A program made the translations under genes and the position numbers. Below, piece after piece: positions 55,480 to 64,000 of a DNA stretch of 64,000 bases (its first letter is position 1; each line of letters starts with the position of its first letter). A model generated the notes under the pieces. The model searched no databases. It saw nothing but the letters and a program-made list of their open reading frames with translations, and had not been told where the DNA came from. Source of the stretch: Cohnella kolymensis (GTDB lineage Bacteria > Bacillota > Bacilli > Paenibacillales > Paenibacillaceae); NCBI RefSeq assembly GCF_000829465.1, contig NZ_JXAL01000001.1:186001-250000 (forward strand), given 5' to 3'.

Positions 55480-55614
55480 TTTCCCATTCCCCCATATACG
55501 GTTATGTACAAGCTGCAAAAATGCCCACTAAATAATACCATCGCAGTTAGTTATTGTGCATGAGTTAATCGATACATTAATTACGTCGAAACAAGGACGT
55601 TCGACATGCAAAAA

Positions 55615-55638
55615 GGACTATTGCCTCGGCAATAGTCC
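55615..55638 (-). terminator. Terminator of YhgE-like gene
   Basis: Perfect 11-bp stem GGACTATTGCC / GGCAATAGTCC. On the minus strand it is followed by TTTTTG. Confidence 0.9.
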
Positions 55639-55660
55639 CTTCCTCCATAATGCTTAATGC

Positions 55661-57664
55661 TTAATGCGCAGCAGCCGCAACTCCATGCTTCTGGCTTTGC
55701 ACCAAATTCGCGATCAGTCCGAGCATTGCTGCACCGGCCAGATATCCGAGCAGAATCAGTGCATGGACTCCAATTTCGCTGCCGTTGCCCAGAGCAATCA
55801 CGTGCTGAAGGCCTCGCAATGCGTAAGTCATAGGCAAGCATTCGCCGATGGCTCTCATGATCGGTGCGTTCAGCTCCATCGGGAATGTTCCGCCGCATGT
55901 CGCAAGCTGCAGTATAAGCAGCGTAACCGCGGCGAATTTGCCGACCATTCCAAGTACGCTCACGAGCATATGAACCAGGGTCAGGAAAGTGAAAGATACC
56001 AGCAAAGTGAATAACAAAAATCGCGGCACACTAGTGACGTGCAGTTTAAACACGCAGAGAACAATCGTGTCCACGATCGCCGTCTGAATCAATCCGACCG
56101 AATAGAACAAACCCAGCTTGTTGACAAAATGAGTTGTTCCGCCGATTTGCAGCTCCGGCTTACGGCCGAGAGGAAGGATATTGGCTGCCATGATGCCCCC
56201 GACCCAGAACGCGAGGCAAAGGAAATACGGAGCAATCCCGCTGCCGTAATTCGGCACGTCGGTGACCTTCGACTCGACCAGCTGTACCGGCTCCGCGAAC
56301 ATGCTCGTCAAGCTGTCGTTTGAATGAATGCCGGATGTTTTCTTGGCGGCATCGTTCAATTTACCGGAAAGCTCGCCGCTGCCGTCCGACAACCGGACGA
56401 GACCGTTCATCAGCTCTTCGGCTCCGCTATCGAGCCGCTGGCCCCCGTTTGCCAGCGTTCCCACTCCCCCGGCAAACTGTTGAAATCCGTTGTCCCACTT
56501 GGCAAATCCATCTTTCAACGCAGTGGAACCGCTTGACAACTGCTTCGCGCCATTAGCTGCCAGCTTCAATTGGCTGCCGAAGGTTTGCATGCCTTCGACC
56601 GCCTGCTTCTGTCCGTCGCTCAATGCTTCTGCACTAGCGGTCAGTTTCGATTGACCTGCGGCAAGCTCATCAACCGCCGAGGCCAGACCTTCAGATTCTT
56701 TTATAAGACTTCGCAGCTTCTCGTCGTTAGCGGCATCCGGATGCTCATTCACATAAGCTGCCAGCTCCTTACTCAGGCTCTTGGCGGCCAGCGCTGCCTG
56801 CTCTTCACCCTGTGCAGTTCGCTTGCTTCCGTCTACCCAGGCTTTCATGCCTTCAGCTACGCGGGAAGAGCCTGCTTCAATCTTTTGATGCCCTGCGGCA
56901 AACTGCTGCATGCTGCCCGCAAACTTTGCCGTGCCATCCGCAAGAGTGCCTGCTGCTTGCTGAAGCTTATGTTCACCTGCCGCAAGCTTCCTGCCGCCCG
57001 ACTCCAGCTCCGAGGCTCCTCCGGTAACCCGGTGAATCCCGTTCGCCAGCTGGGAAAGTCCATCTTTTGCCGCGACGGTTCCTTCATTAAGAGATTTCGC
57101 ACCATCACCTGCAGCGCTGAACCCTTGGGCCAGCTCCTGCATCTTACTGAACACGCCGTCCGCGTAAGACTTCGTAATACCGGCATCGATTCTCGCCCTC
57201 ATCTCTTTGACGGCAGTAGCACCGACTTGGGAGGCGACGAAATTTTTGCCCGCGTTCGTCTTATAGATGAGCTGTGCCGGCGTCGGATGTTCATCCATCA
57301 GCGTACCGACCTCTCGCGAGAACGATTCAGGCACGATGATCGTCATGTAATATCGTCCGTTCTGTAAGCCATCTTCCGCTTCTTGAGCGGATACGAAATG
57401 AAAATCCAAGTCCCTATTCTTCTGAAGCTCCCCTACAAAGTCCTCCCCCGCATGAATGGCTTTACCTTCAAGCGCGGATCCTTTGTCCATATTGACGACT
57501 GCGACAGGCAATTGATCCAATCGGTCATACGGATCCCAGTAACCCGCTAAGAAGAAACCCGCGTAAATCAAAGGGACGAGAACCAAAAATCCGAGTGCGA
57601 TACGCCCGTGCTTATGATGCAGCAGAGCTTTCCAATCCTTAAAAACAAGTCCGATCCCCTTCAT
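55661..57664 (-). CDS. YhgE/Pip-type ABC-2-like membrane protein
   Basis: A 667-residue protein with one N-terminal membrane helix (IALGFLVLVPLIYAGFFLAG), a large extracellular region (about 40-440) of hydrophobic-glycine periodic repeats (LxxGxxxLxxG type, e.g. KDGLSQLANGIHRVTGGASE), and five C-terminal membrane helices of ABC-2 type. Family members include phage-infection protein Pip and ESX/type VII-associated proteins. YhgE is linked to antimicrobial or solvent stress in some Firmicutes. Divergent from a LysR regulator. Confidence 0.88.
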   Translation of the reverse strand: MKGIGLVFKDWKALLHHKHGRIALGFLVLVPLIYAGFFLAGYWDPYDRLDQLPVAVVNMDKGSALEGKAIHAGEDFVGELQKNRDLDFHFVSAQEAEDGLQNGRYYMTIIVPESFSREVGTLMDEHPTPAQLIYKTNAGKNFVASQVGATAVKEMRARIDAGITKSYADGVFSKMQELAQGFSAAGDGAKSLNEGTVAAKDGLSQLANGIHRVTGGASELESGGRKLAAGEHKLQQAAGTLADGTAKFAGSMQQFAAGHQKIEAGSSRVAEGMKAWVDGSKRTAQGEEQAALAAKSLSKELAAYVNEHPDAANDEKLRSLIKESEGLASAVDELAAGQSKLTASAEALSDGQKQAVEGMQTFGSQLKLAANGAKQLSSGSTALKDGFAKWDNGFQQFAGGVGTLANGGQRLDSGAEELMNGLVRLSDGSGELSGKLNDAAKKTSGIHSNDSLTSMFAEPVQLVESKVTDVPNYGSGIAPYFLCLAFWVGGIMAANILPLGRKPELQIGGTTHFVNKLGLFYSVGLIQTAIVDTIVLCVFKLHVTSVPRFLLFTLLVSFTFLTLVHMLVSVLGMVGKFAAVTLLILQLATCGGTFPMELNAPIMRAIGECLPMTYALRGLQHVIALGNGSEIGVHALILLGYLAGAAMLGLIANLVQSQKHGVAAAAH

Positions 57665-57794
57665 AAACTCTTCAATTCACTTCCTTGTCTGTATTGTCAT
57701 AACCTCCATTTTATCGACAAGGAGTCATAATGTATAATATATAATTAACTATAAGTAGATAGCTTTTGATCTATGAAAAAGGAATGATGAACTC

Positions 57795-58691
57795 ATGGAG
57801 TTGCTCCAGCTTCAGTATTTTCAGACGGTGGCCCGATTGCAGCATATGACGAAAGCAGCCGAGGAGCTTCAGATCGCTCAGCCCTCATTAAGCAAAACGA
57901 TCGCACGCCTGGAAGAGGATTTAGGTGTCCCCCTGTTCGACCGGCATGGCCGCCAAATCCGCTTGAACCCGTTCGGTAAAACCTTTCTTGCCCGAGTGGA
58001 ACGCGCGTTCCTTGAACTGAACGAAGGTAGAAGAGAGATTAAGGACTTGGCAGGGCTCCATGAAGGAACGATCACACTGGCTGTCACCATTCCACGTATT
58101 CTGCCGGAGCTGCTAGGTTCGTTTTTAGCTCAGTATCCGAATGTGCGGATCCGTCAGCGGATTGAATCCACCTCTTCAATGACGCGGCAGCTAGAGAGCG
58201 GAAACATCGATTTATGCATTTCCTCGGCCGCTCCCGAAGGACCCGATATCGAATGGAAGCCGCTGATCACAGAGGAAATATTTCTGCTGATTCCTCCAGG
58301 GCACCGGTTATCTGGATCTCAGAGCATTCCTCTGCGCGAGGTGAAAGACGAACCCTTCATCACCATGAACGCGGGATACGGGTTCCGTAACTTAACGGAC
58401 GGATTCTGCCGGGAAGCCGGATTCACGCCGAACATTGCATTCGAAGGTGACCAGCCCGATATTATCGGCAGCCTGGTCAGACAAGGACTGGGTGTCGCCT
58501 TTGTCCCGGCCTTGTCCGCTTCGGGAGTTACACCTTCACCGGAACGGCTGCGCATAACATCTCCCGTATGTCAGCGAACGATCGGTATGGCCTGGTCCAA
58601 ACGCCGCTACTTATCGCTCGCTGCTCAGCGGCTTCAGCAGTTTATTGTAGATTATTTTCAACAGATGCCCGGCCATTCTGTCGGACAATAG
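57795..58691 (+). CDS. LysR-family transcriptional regulator
   Basis: A complete 298-residue LysR regulator. N-terminal HTH (LQLQYFQTVARLQHMTKAAE, AQPSLSKTIARLEEDLGVPL) and a type 2 periplasmic-binding-like effector domain (about 90-295). AAAGGAATGATG is upstream of the ATG at 57795. Divergent from the YhgE-like gene with a 130-bp gap, so it is its probable regulator. The inducer is unknown. Confidence 0.9.
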   Translation: MELLQLQYFQTVARLQHMTKAAEELQIAQPSLSKTIARLEEDLGVPLFDRHGRQIRLNPFGKTFLARVERAFLELNEGRREIKDLAGLHEGTITLAVTIPRILPELLGSFLAQYPNVRIRQRIESTSSMTRQLESGNIDLCISSAAPEGPDIEWKPLITEEIFLLIPPGHRLSGSQSIPLREVKDEPFITMNAGYGFRNLTDGFCREAGFTPNIAFEGDQPDIIGSLVRQGLGVAFVPALSASGVTPSPERLRITSPVCQRTIGMAWSKRRYLSLAAQRLQQFIVDYFQQMPGHSVGQ

Positions 58692-58699
58692 GATTGCGA

Positions 58700-58897
58700 T
58701 TAATTGGGCTTCCGAAGCGTCACATAATAAATGACCGCCACAATGGCAATAAGAGCCACAAGCGTCACAATGAGCACAGTTGGAGTCGAGAGCGCGTTGA
58801 GCGCTGCCTCACCTGTTGTGTAAGTGTCCGGGTTGTCGGACACAAGTGACGTCGGTCTGGGCGGCACGGGAGTACTGGATGGACTGCTTGGCGGCAT
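58700..58897 (-). CDS. Small single-pass membrane protein
   Basis: A 65-residue protein with a proline/serine/threonine-rich N-terminus (MPPSSPSSTPVPPRPTSLVS) and one C-terminal membrane helix (VLIVTLVALIAIVAVIYYV) ending in a short basic tail. ATG 58897 has an excellent TTGGAGGTGA upstream. Function unknown. It converges with the LysR gene, 8 bases apart. Confidence 0.72.
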   Translation of the reverse strand: MPPSSPSSTPVPPRPTSLVSDNPDTYTTGEAALNALSTPTVLIVTLVALIAIVAVIYYVTLRKPN

Positions 58898-59024
58898 CGT
58901 GGTCACCTCCAACATTTTGCGCTTATTGTCGTTCCTTTCCTTAGCTGCTATTCACCTCCACATAATTTCAACACCTCTGTGAGCAAAATATGGAAAATGC
59001 GGCTTAGTTATAAAATCAAAAAAA

Positions 59025-59046
59025 GCACCGACCTCTGCGTCGGCAC
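59025..59046 (-). terminator. Terminator of nucleotidyltransferase-like gene pair
   Basis: On the minus strand, GTGCCGAC / GTCGGTGC stem (with two G-U pairs) followed by seven T residues. Confidence 0.75.
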
Positions 59047-59148
59047 TTATATATGCACTTTACTCAGTTGACCAATAAACCATACAATAACCCCGAAAAA
59101 TAAGGGTCCATCAGAAACTTGGCTGCGCTGGAAAGCCCGTTTCCTTGT

Positions 59149-59517
59149 TTATGTTCTAGTTAGAACATTATCAGTCGTGAAAATATTTCGCATTTTAAAC
59201 TCAGGTGGGCTTTCGACCAGGCAAACTAGTTTAAGCAGATCCGTACTAGCCCCAGGAAAATAGGGCTCGTCCAATATCAATGATTTGTCGCTCACCCATT
59301 CTGGCAAGTCCAAGCTATACTCTCTGCATAACTTATGAATCCCTGCAGCACAGTAAGATAAATGACGAGGATCATCAAGACATTCAGGAGCGGTCCTGAT
59401 TAGATCGCTCCTTTGTTCCTTCGTGGAGGCATAAAAGCGATCCAAAAAAATACGCCATGCGAAGCTAAAATCGCGTCCCCCAGAGAATTCTTCTTCAAAA
59501 ATCTCATTTATTGTCAT
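59149..59517 (-). CDS. Hypothetical 122-residue protein, partner of nucleotidyltransferase-like gene
   Basis: Soluble, helical protein (MTINEIFEEEFSGGRDFSFA...) of no recognised family. Its ATG overlaps the stop codon of the preceding nucleotidyltransferase-like gene by ATGA, so the two are translationally coupled. The organisation, two small coupled genes of which one is nucleotidyltransferase-like, resembles toxin-antitoxin pairs, but no toxin motif is seen. Confidence 0.65.
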   Translation of the reverse strand: MTINEIFEEEFSGGRDFSFAWRIFLDRFYASTKEQRSDLIRTAPECLDDPRHLSYCAAGIHKLCREYSLDLPEWVSDKSLILDEPYFPGASTDLLKLVCLVESPPEFKMRNIFTTDNVLTRT

Positions 59518-60044
59518 ACAAACAACGCCTCCGCAAATGCTGCAGTTTTGACGCTTAACAACTTTGATGGGATATACTTCTCAACAATATCCAATACCTG
59601 ATTTCGGTCTTTAAGTCCTAAATGATTAGCCAATACCCTAGCATCATTGAGATCATCGGTGTCAAGTCTCGCAGCATAACACTTCATCGCTAAAATATAT
59701 TCGGGCTTAGCCGCAAGCACTCTGAGATTGTTAAGCTGCATAACCAACTCGGTCTCGGGTTCAGTATAAAGCCAAACCTTTACGCCATCATTCAACCAAT
59801 TCAGCGGTAAGCCGGCCTCTTCGGCAATTTCTCGGGCATAAGCGTAAATACTGCCTTTCGGCTCAAACACTGCTTCGATATCCCGCGTATAACCCCGACT
59901 GCCGAATACAAGACACATTACCGCTCCTCCGAACAGGATAATCTCCCCGGTCTCATCGCTGTTCCCGAGTTTTTCATTTAGCATTGAAAGGGCAGAAATC
60001 ATTTTCTCTTTATCCATTTTGCCGTTGTCATTCGCGTTAGACAT
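59514..60044 (-). CDS. DUF6036-like nucleotidyltransferase-fold protein
   Basis: A 176-residue protein with the nucleotidyltransferase-like signature IILFGGAVMCLVFGSRGYTR followed by DIEAVF (G-G near residue 40, then an R-x-T-x-D-I pattern). Related families (AbiEii/MNT-type) act as toxins or antitoxins. The second acidic position is Glu instead of Asp, so activity is uncertain. First gene of a coupled pair with the 122-residue protein. Confidence 0.72.
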   Translation of the reverse strand: MSNANDNGKMDKEKMISALSMLNEKLGNSDETGEIILFGGAVMCLVFGSRGYTRDIEAVFEPKGSIYAYAREIAEEAGLPLNWLNDGVKVWLYTEPETELVMQLNNLRVLAAKPEYILAMKCYAARLDTDDLNDARVLANHLGLKDRNQVLDIVEKYIPSKLLSVKTAAFAEALFV

Positions 60045-60255
60045 GTCTTTCGACCACCTTTGCTGGTTTTATCTCCCAGTTACTTAAAGTATACACCTTC
60101 TTTCGACTTGTACGAGGTCCTCTGCCATATTCAACTGGATTTCCACATCAACAAAAAACCATTTTTACAGACAAGAATCGGCCAGCACTTATTCCGGTGG
60201 AGTTAAAGGCAATATAGACTTCCTGAACCTGGATTAAACAGTTCAGAGTCTAATT

Positions 60256-62073
60256 TCAGATGGAATCCCCCGCAGGCTGCAAATTTTTAAACTGACTATA
60301 GAACATTTTATGATAACTTCCCTTGGCCCCGATCAGCTCATGATGGCTACCTTGTTCGACGATTCGCCCATCATCGATGACCATGATGGTGTCGGCGTCC
60401 CTTATGGTGTTAAGTCTATGAGCGATGATAAAAGTGGTGCGTCCCTTCATCATCCTCAGCAGGGCGTCTTGAATGTGCAGCTCGGTACGCGTGTCGATGC
60501 TGCTGGTCGCCTCGTCCAAGATGAGGATTGCCGGATCGGCCAACAGAACCCGCGCGATCTCCAACAGCTGCCGCTGCCCTTGGCTCAGATTGCCGCCGTT
60601 CTCAGCGAGCATTGTATCATAGCCGTCCGGGAGACTTTGGATAAATTCAGCCGCGTTCGCCAGATCGGCGGCGGCCTTCACTTCTTCATCCGTCGCTTCC
60701 GGTTTGCCGTACTTGATATTGTCCGCGATCGTGCCGTTGAACAGATAAGTGTCCTGGAGCACGATCCCGAAGCATTGCCGCAAGCTCTCTCTAGTGTAGT
60801 CCCGGATATCCCGGCCATCGATGAAGATCGTTCCGGAAGTGACGTCATAGAATCGGGTCAGCAGATTGACGATCGTCGTCTTACCCGCTCCGGTCGGGCC
60901 AATGAGCGCCGTGCTGCTGCCTTGCGGAGAGGTAAAGCTGATCTCTTGTAAAATAGGAACGTCTGGGCGGTATCCGAAACTGACGCGATCGAACACAATG
61001 TCTCCCCTGGGATTGACAAGGTCGACGGCACCTGGCCGGTCGGCCGCCTCCTCCGGTTCGTCGATGACCTCCAATGCTCTTTCGGCGCCTGCGAGGCCAG
61101 ACTGGAGGACGTTGTAGATGTTAGCCAAATCGTTCAACGGCCGGACAAACTGACGCGAATAGCTCAAAAAGCTGGCGATCACCCCGACGGTAATCGAGCC
61201 TTTCACCGCAAGGATTCCACCGACAAGCGCGACCGCTGTGAAGCCGATGTTGTTGATGACGCCGAGCAGCGGCATGAGAAAGCCCGACCAGATTTGCGCC
61301 TTCAATCCGACCTCGTACAGCCTGGCGTTCACCGCGTCGAATTCCTGGATTGCGCGCTCCTCGCGATTGAACGACTTCACGACCTGAAGCCCCGAAATCG
61401 TTTCCTCGATATGTCCGTTCAGCCTTCCGAGCTCCGCCTGCTGCTCCCTGAACAGCGCCTGCGTTCTTCGCGTAATCGTGCGGGCCAAGAAATAAACCAT
61501 CGGTACCGTAATGAGAGTGGCCAGCGTCAACAACGGGCTCAGAATGATCATCATCACGAGCGAGCCGACGATCGCGATCACACCGGTCATGAGCTGCACC
61601 GTCGATTGCGAAATCGTATTGCTGATATTGTCGATATCGTTGGACATCCGGCTCATCGTTTCGCCATTCGGACGGGAATCGAAATACGCGAGCGGCAGCT
61701 TGTGCAGCTTGTCGAACAGCGTGCTGCGGAGCTTCGAGACGATCCTTTGGGCGACACCGGCCATCAACCAGTTTTGCAGAAAAGTCAGCAGCCCGCCTGC
61801 CAGATAAGCCGCCGCGAGAACGCCGATCATGATGTGAAACAAGCTGGAATTGAACGAATCGCCTGCCATCGCATCGATGGCTGCGCCAATGAGATAAGGG
61901 CCAAGCAGGATCACACCGGCATCAATCAAAATAAAGAGGAAAATCGTGAGCAGCAGCTTCTTCTCTTTTCCTACGTAGCTCCACAGCTTGGCGAGTGTTC
62001 CCTTGACGTTTTTCGGCTTGCGAACCTGGCCTCCCCGGCCTCTGCGGCCGATGGGTTCAGTTGACCTCGACAT
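60256..62073 (-). CDS. ABC exporter half-transporter (canonical ATPase site)
   Basis: A 605-residue membrane-fused ABC half-transporter. Six membrane helices (about 30-320) then the ATPase domain: Walker A GPTGAGKTTIVN, signature LSQGQRQLLEIA, Walker B ILILDEATSSID with the catalytic Glu, and H-loop AHRLNTI. Start ATG 62073 overlaps the upstream half-transporter by 17 bases and has AAGGAG 10 bases upstream. With its partner it forms a heterodimeric multidrug-type exporter like BmrCD/YheIH. Confidence 0.92.
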   Translation of the reverse strand: MSRSTEPIGRRGRGGQVRKPKNVKGTLAKLWSYVGKEKKLLLTIFLFILIDAGVILLGPYLIGAAIDAMAGDSFNSSLFHIMIGVLAAAYLAGGLLTFLQNWLMAGVAQRIVSKLRSTLFDKLHKLPLAYFDSRPNGETMSRMSNDIDNISNTISQSTVQLMTGVIAIVGSLVMMIILSPLLTLATLITVPMVYFLARTITRRTQALFREQQAELGRLNGHIEETISGLQVVKSFNREERAIQEFDAVNARLYEVGLKAQIWSGFLMPLLGVINNIGFTAVALVGGILAVKGSITVGVIASFLSYSRQFVRPLNDLANIYNVLQSGLAGAERALEVIDEPEEAADRPGAVDLVNPRGDIVFDRVSFGYRPDVPILQEISFTSPQGSSTALIGPTGAGKTTIVNLLTRFYDVTSGTIFIDGRDIRDYTRESLRQCFGIVLQDTYLFNGTIADNIKYGKPEATDEEVKAAADLANAAEFIQSLPDGYDTMLAENGGNLSQGQRQLLEIARVLLADPAILILDEATSSIDTRTELHIQDALLRMMKGRTTFIIAHRLNTIRDADTIMVIDDGRIVEQGSHHELIGAKGSYHKMFYSQFKNLQPAGDSI

Positions 62074-63802
62074 TCGGCTGCAGCTCCTTTCCGACCTGGG
62101 ATTGATAGATCTCACGATATACGCGGCAATCCTGCAAGAGAGTGTCATGGTCTCCGATGCCTGCCACTTCACCGTGATCGAGTACCACGATTTGATCCGT
62201 GTCCATCACGGAGATAACCCGCTGTGCGATCAGAATGCAGGTGAGATCAGCCGCATAGGCCTTCAACCCTTGCTTGATCCGAGCCTCCGTGTCGACATCC
62301 AACGCGCTTGTGCAATCGTCCAGAATAAGAATTTCCGGTTTTCTCACCAGCGCCCGCGCGATGGCGATGCGCTGCTTTTGTCCCCCGGACAAATTAACGC
62401 CCCGCTGGCCCAGTTCGCTCAGATAACCTTCCGGCAAGCCGGAAATAAAGCCGTCAGCCTGAGCAATCTGCGCCGCCTCCCGCACCTCTTCCTCAGCAGC
62501 TCCGTCTTTCCCCCACCGGATATTTTCCAGGATCGTTCCTGTGAAAAGCACCGTTTTCTGAGGCACCACTGCGATCTTCTCCCTCAGCTTCCGAGGATCC
62601 ACATCTCTGACATCGACACCGTCTACACGGATAACACCGGAATCCGCGTCATAATAACGGGGAATCAATCCGACCAGGCTGCTTTTTCCCGAACCGGTAG
62701 AGCCGATGATTCCGACGGTTTGGCCGGGCAGACAGCTGAATGTCACTTGCCGAATGACGGGGGTGCCTGAAGAGCCTTTATAGCTGAAAGAAACCCCTTC
62801 GAAATCGATCCTGCCTTTCGTACCCGGATGAAATTGCGCGTCTTCCTTCCATTCCATCGTGCTGTTCTGCGCGAATACTTCACCGATCCGTGTCGTTGAA
62901 GCTTTGGCGCGGACAAATAACGTCATCACCCAGGAAATGACCATTAACGCGAACAGAATCTGGGTCATGTAGTTGATGAATGCAATAATGTGCCCCACCG
63001 GCGTCCGTCCTTCACTCACGCCTAGTCCTCCGAGCCAGATGACCCCCACGATGCCGAAGTTGACCGCCAGCATGATCGCGGGATTGAAGAAGGACATGAC
63101 CCGCATGACCTTGATCGAGTGGCCTTGATATTCCATATTCGCCTTATCGAATTTTTCCGTCTCGTAATCATAACGGTTGAACGCCTTAACGACTCTGACT
63201 CCCGACAAATACTCCCTCGTCGCTCCGTTGATCCGGTCGAGCATCTGCTGCAGCTTCATAAACCGCGGAAACCCGACCTTCATGTTAATGAAGATTAGCA
63301 GTGCGACAATCGGCACCACGATAGCAAGCACCAGTGCCAAGTGCGGATTCAGGCGGACAGCCATGATGAAGCTCCCGATACACAGCAAAGGCGCTTTCAC
63401 AAAAATCCGCATCAGCCCGAGCGAGAAGAACTGCACCTGTGTAACATCGTTGGTCAGCCTGGTGACGAGAGAGGCTCTTTCGAAGGAATCTATATTTTCA
63501 AAAGAAAGGCTTTGGATTTTCGTGAACAGATCGGATCTCAGCTCCGTACCGAATTGCTGCGACACCCGGCTGGACACGATATTCCGGGCGGCCGCGGCTG
63601 CGGCTCCGAATGCCGTAACGAGCAGCATCAGGCCGCCCAGCCGGAGCACGACATCCATGCGATTCGCGGCAACACCGGTATCGATAATCCGGGCCATAAT
63701 GGTTGGTTGCAGCAAATCGCACAGCGCTTCGACCGTTACCAGAAACACCGATAGACTAAACAGCTTGCCGAACTTGCGAATATATTTTTTCATAAAGTGC
63801 AT
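62057..63802 (-). CDS. ABC exporter half-transporter (degenerate ATPase site)
   Basis: A 581-residue half-transporter with six membrane helices and an ATPase domain: Walker A GSTGSGKSSLVG, signature LSGGQKQRIAIA, Walker B ILILDDCTSALD. The catalytic Glu is replaced by Asp, as in the BmrC/YheI-type subunit of heterodimeric exporters. Start candidates are ATG 63802 (GGGGGA upstream), 63793 and 63850 (AGAGGT). First gene of the pair. The leader has a short peptide frame and an attenuator-like hairpin (separate entries). Confidence 0.9.
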   Translation of the reverse strand: MHFMKKYIRKFGKLFSLSVFLVTVEALCDLLQPTIMARIIDTGVAANRMDVVLRLGGLMLLVTAFGAAAAAARNIVSSRVSQQFGTELRSDLFTKIQSLSFENIDSFERASLVTRLTNDVTQVQFFSLGLMRIFVKAPLLCIGSFIMAVRLNPHLALVLAIVVPIVALLIFINMKVGFPRFMKLQQMLDRINGATREYLSGVRVVKAFNRYDYETEKFDKANMEYQGHSIKVMRVMSFFNPAIMLAVNFGIVGVIWLGGLGVSEGRTPVGHIIAFINYMTQILFALMVISWVMTLFVRAKASTTRIGEVFAQNSTMEWKEDAQFHPGTKGRIDFEGVSFSYKGSSGTPVIRQVTFSCLPGQTVGIIGSTGSGKSSLVGLIPRYYDADSGVIRVDGVDVRDVDPRKLREKIAVVPQKTVLFTGTILENIRWGKDGAAEEEVREAAQIAQADGFISGLPEGYLSELGQRGVNLSGGQKQRIAIARALVRKPEILILDDCTSALDVDTEARIKQGLKAYAADLTCILIAQRVISVMDTDQIVVLDHGEVAGIGDHDTLLQDCRVYREIYQSQVGKELQPNVEVN

Positions 63803-63857
63803 GCCTTTTTTCCCCCGAGTGCAAAGATGCCGCCCTATATGTAAAAACATATTACCT

Positions 63858-63935
63858 CTAAAAATAAAGTAAAGCCACCTGCTCAAAGAACAGGTGACTC
63901 TTCAATATTGAGCGGAGAACAGAAATTTTAGACAT
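63858..63935 (-). CDS. Candidate leader peptide of ABC exporter operon
   Basis: A 25-codon frame: ATG 63935, MSKISVLRSILK, then SHLFFEQVALLYF, stop TAG at 63858. The last half runs through the hairpin at 63876-63896, so ribosome position would decide whether the hairpin forms. No clear ribosome binding site is seen, which lowers confidence. The layout recalls the BmrB leader of the Bacillus bmrBCD operon, where slow translation by drug-bound ribosomes switches off a terminator. Confidence 0.5.
   Translation of the reverse strand: MSKISVLRSILKSHLFFEQVALLYF
63876..63896 (-). promoter_or_regulatory. Attenuator-like terminator in ABC exporter leader
   Basis: On the minus strand, CACCTGTTC / GAGCAGGTG (9-bp stem with one G-U pair, 3-base loop) followed by a TTTACTTTATTTTT tract. 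The upstream segment CCTGCTC (64000-63994) is perfectly complementary to GAGCAGG of the 3' arm and could form an antiterminator. Confidence 0.55.
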
Positions 63936-64000
63936 GGATAGAGCTTCGAGAATGAGACTTACGCGCCCTATTATTACGATAGAAAACAGTCGTGAGCAGG

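Noticed and set aside
61294..62064. Plus-strand open frame (256 codons) opposite the ABC exporter gene
   Set aside because: Antisense shadow of a well-conserved exporter, rich in Arg/Gln/His, no start signal.
1..64000. CRISPR arrays, complete insertion sequences, rRNA genes or complete tRNAs
   Set aside because: No regularly spaced repeats, transposase genes or cloverleaf sequences were seen on reading the window. A small tRNA could still escape reading by eye.

Overview
The window looks like a chromosomal segment of a spore-forming, low-to-mid GC Firmicute, most likely Paenibacillus or a close relative. The supporting signs are a collagen-like spore-surface protein and two DUF4183-type domains, a Des/DesK/DesR membrane-fluidity locus, PerR-like operators before a catalase, strong GGAGG ribosome binding sites and many intrinsic terminators.

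Layout. 1-10.6 kb is housekeeping-like: an operon of class V aminotransferase, YitT-type membrane protein and alanine dehydrogenase (cut by the window edge) beside a divergent Crp/Fnr regulator; an aldo/keto reductase divergent from katA; the spore-surface genes; a DinB-like protein; and an acyl-CoA ligase. 10.6-21.5 kb is a catabolic island (ABC uptake system, two lipoprotein binding proteins, Fe-type alcohol dehydrogenase, HIBADH-type dehydrogenase, hydantoinase/oxoprolinase A and B, LysR regulator). It is bounded by a 51-bp perfect direct repeat that contains the 3' end of lspA, so it seems to have been inserted between the acyl-CoA ligase and lspA. 21.5-22.8 kb holds lspA and a patatin-like lipase.

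22.9-41.7 kb is an AT-rich defence island. Its core is a phosphorothioate (PT) based system of the Ssp type. sspB (DUF4007), sspC (large P-loop ATPase) and sspD (PAPS-reductase-like PP-loop protein) form one transcription unit. A second unit with overlapping genes encodes a PLD/DEAH helicase, a 56-aa charged protein, a DndD-like SMC ATPase and a 138-aa protein, followed by an unknown acidic-tailed protein and SspE (DUF262 + HNH). This would combine one modification module with two restriction modules. No sspA (cysteine desulfurase) is present at the locus. A DUF3427 helicase with a NUDIX hydrolase and a NERD/MazG-like pair flank it.

41.9-49.9 kb is a second catabolic island (sugar isomerase/epimerase, aldo/keto reductase, IclR regulator, TctCBA tripartite transporter, a polytopic membrane protein). 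Fragments resembling the 3' end of tmRNA (ssrA) flank it, which suggests repeated integration at ssrA. 49.9-64 kb returns to core-like genes: DesR/DesK/desaturase, envelope proteins, a YhgE/Pip exporter-like protein with a divergent LysR regulator, a nucleotidyltransferase-like gene pair, and a heterodimeric ABC exporter whose leader looks like a peptide-controlled attenuator.

At least 17 single-base indels interrupt otherwise well-conserved genes. In tracts of six or more A/T the tract is always one base too long. This could be assembly error or real decay. Genes are called here as the restored locus, and the position of each break is stated.
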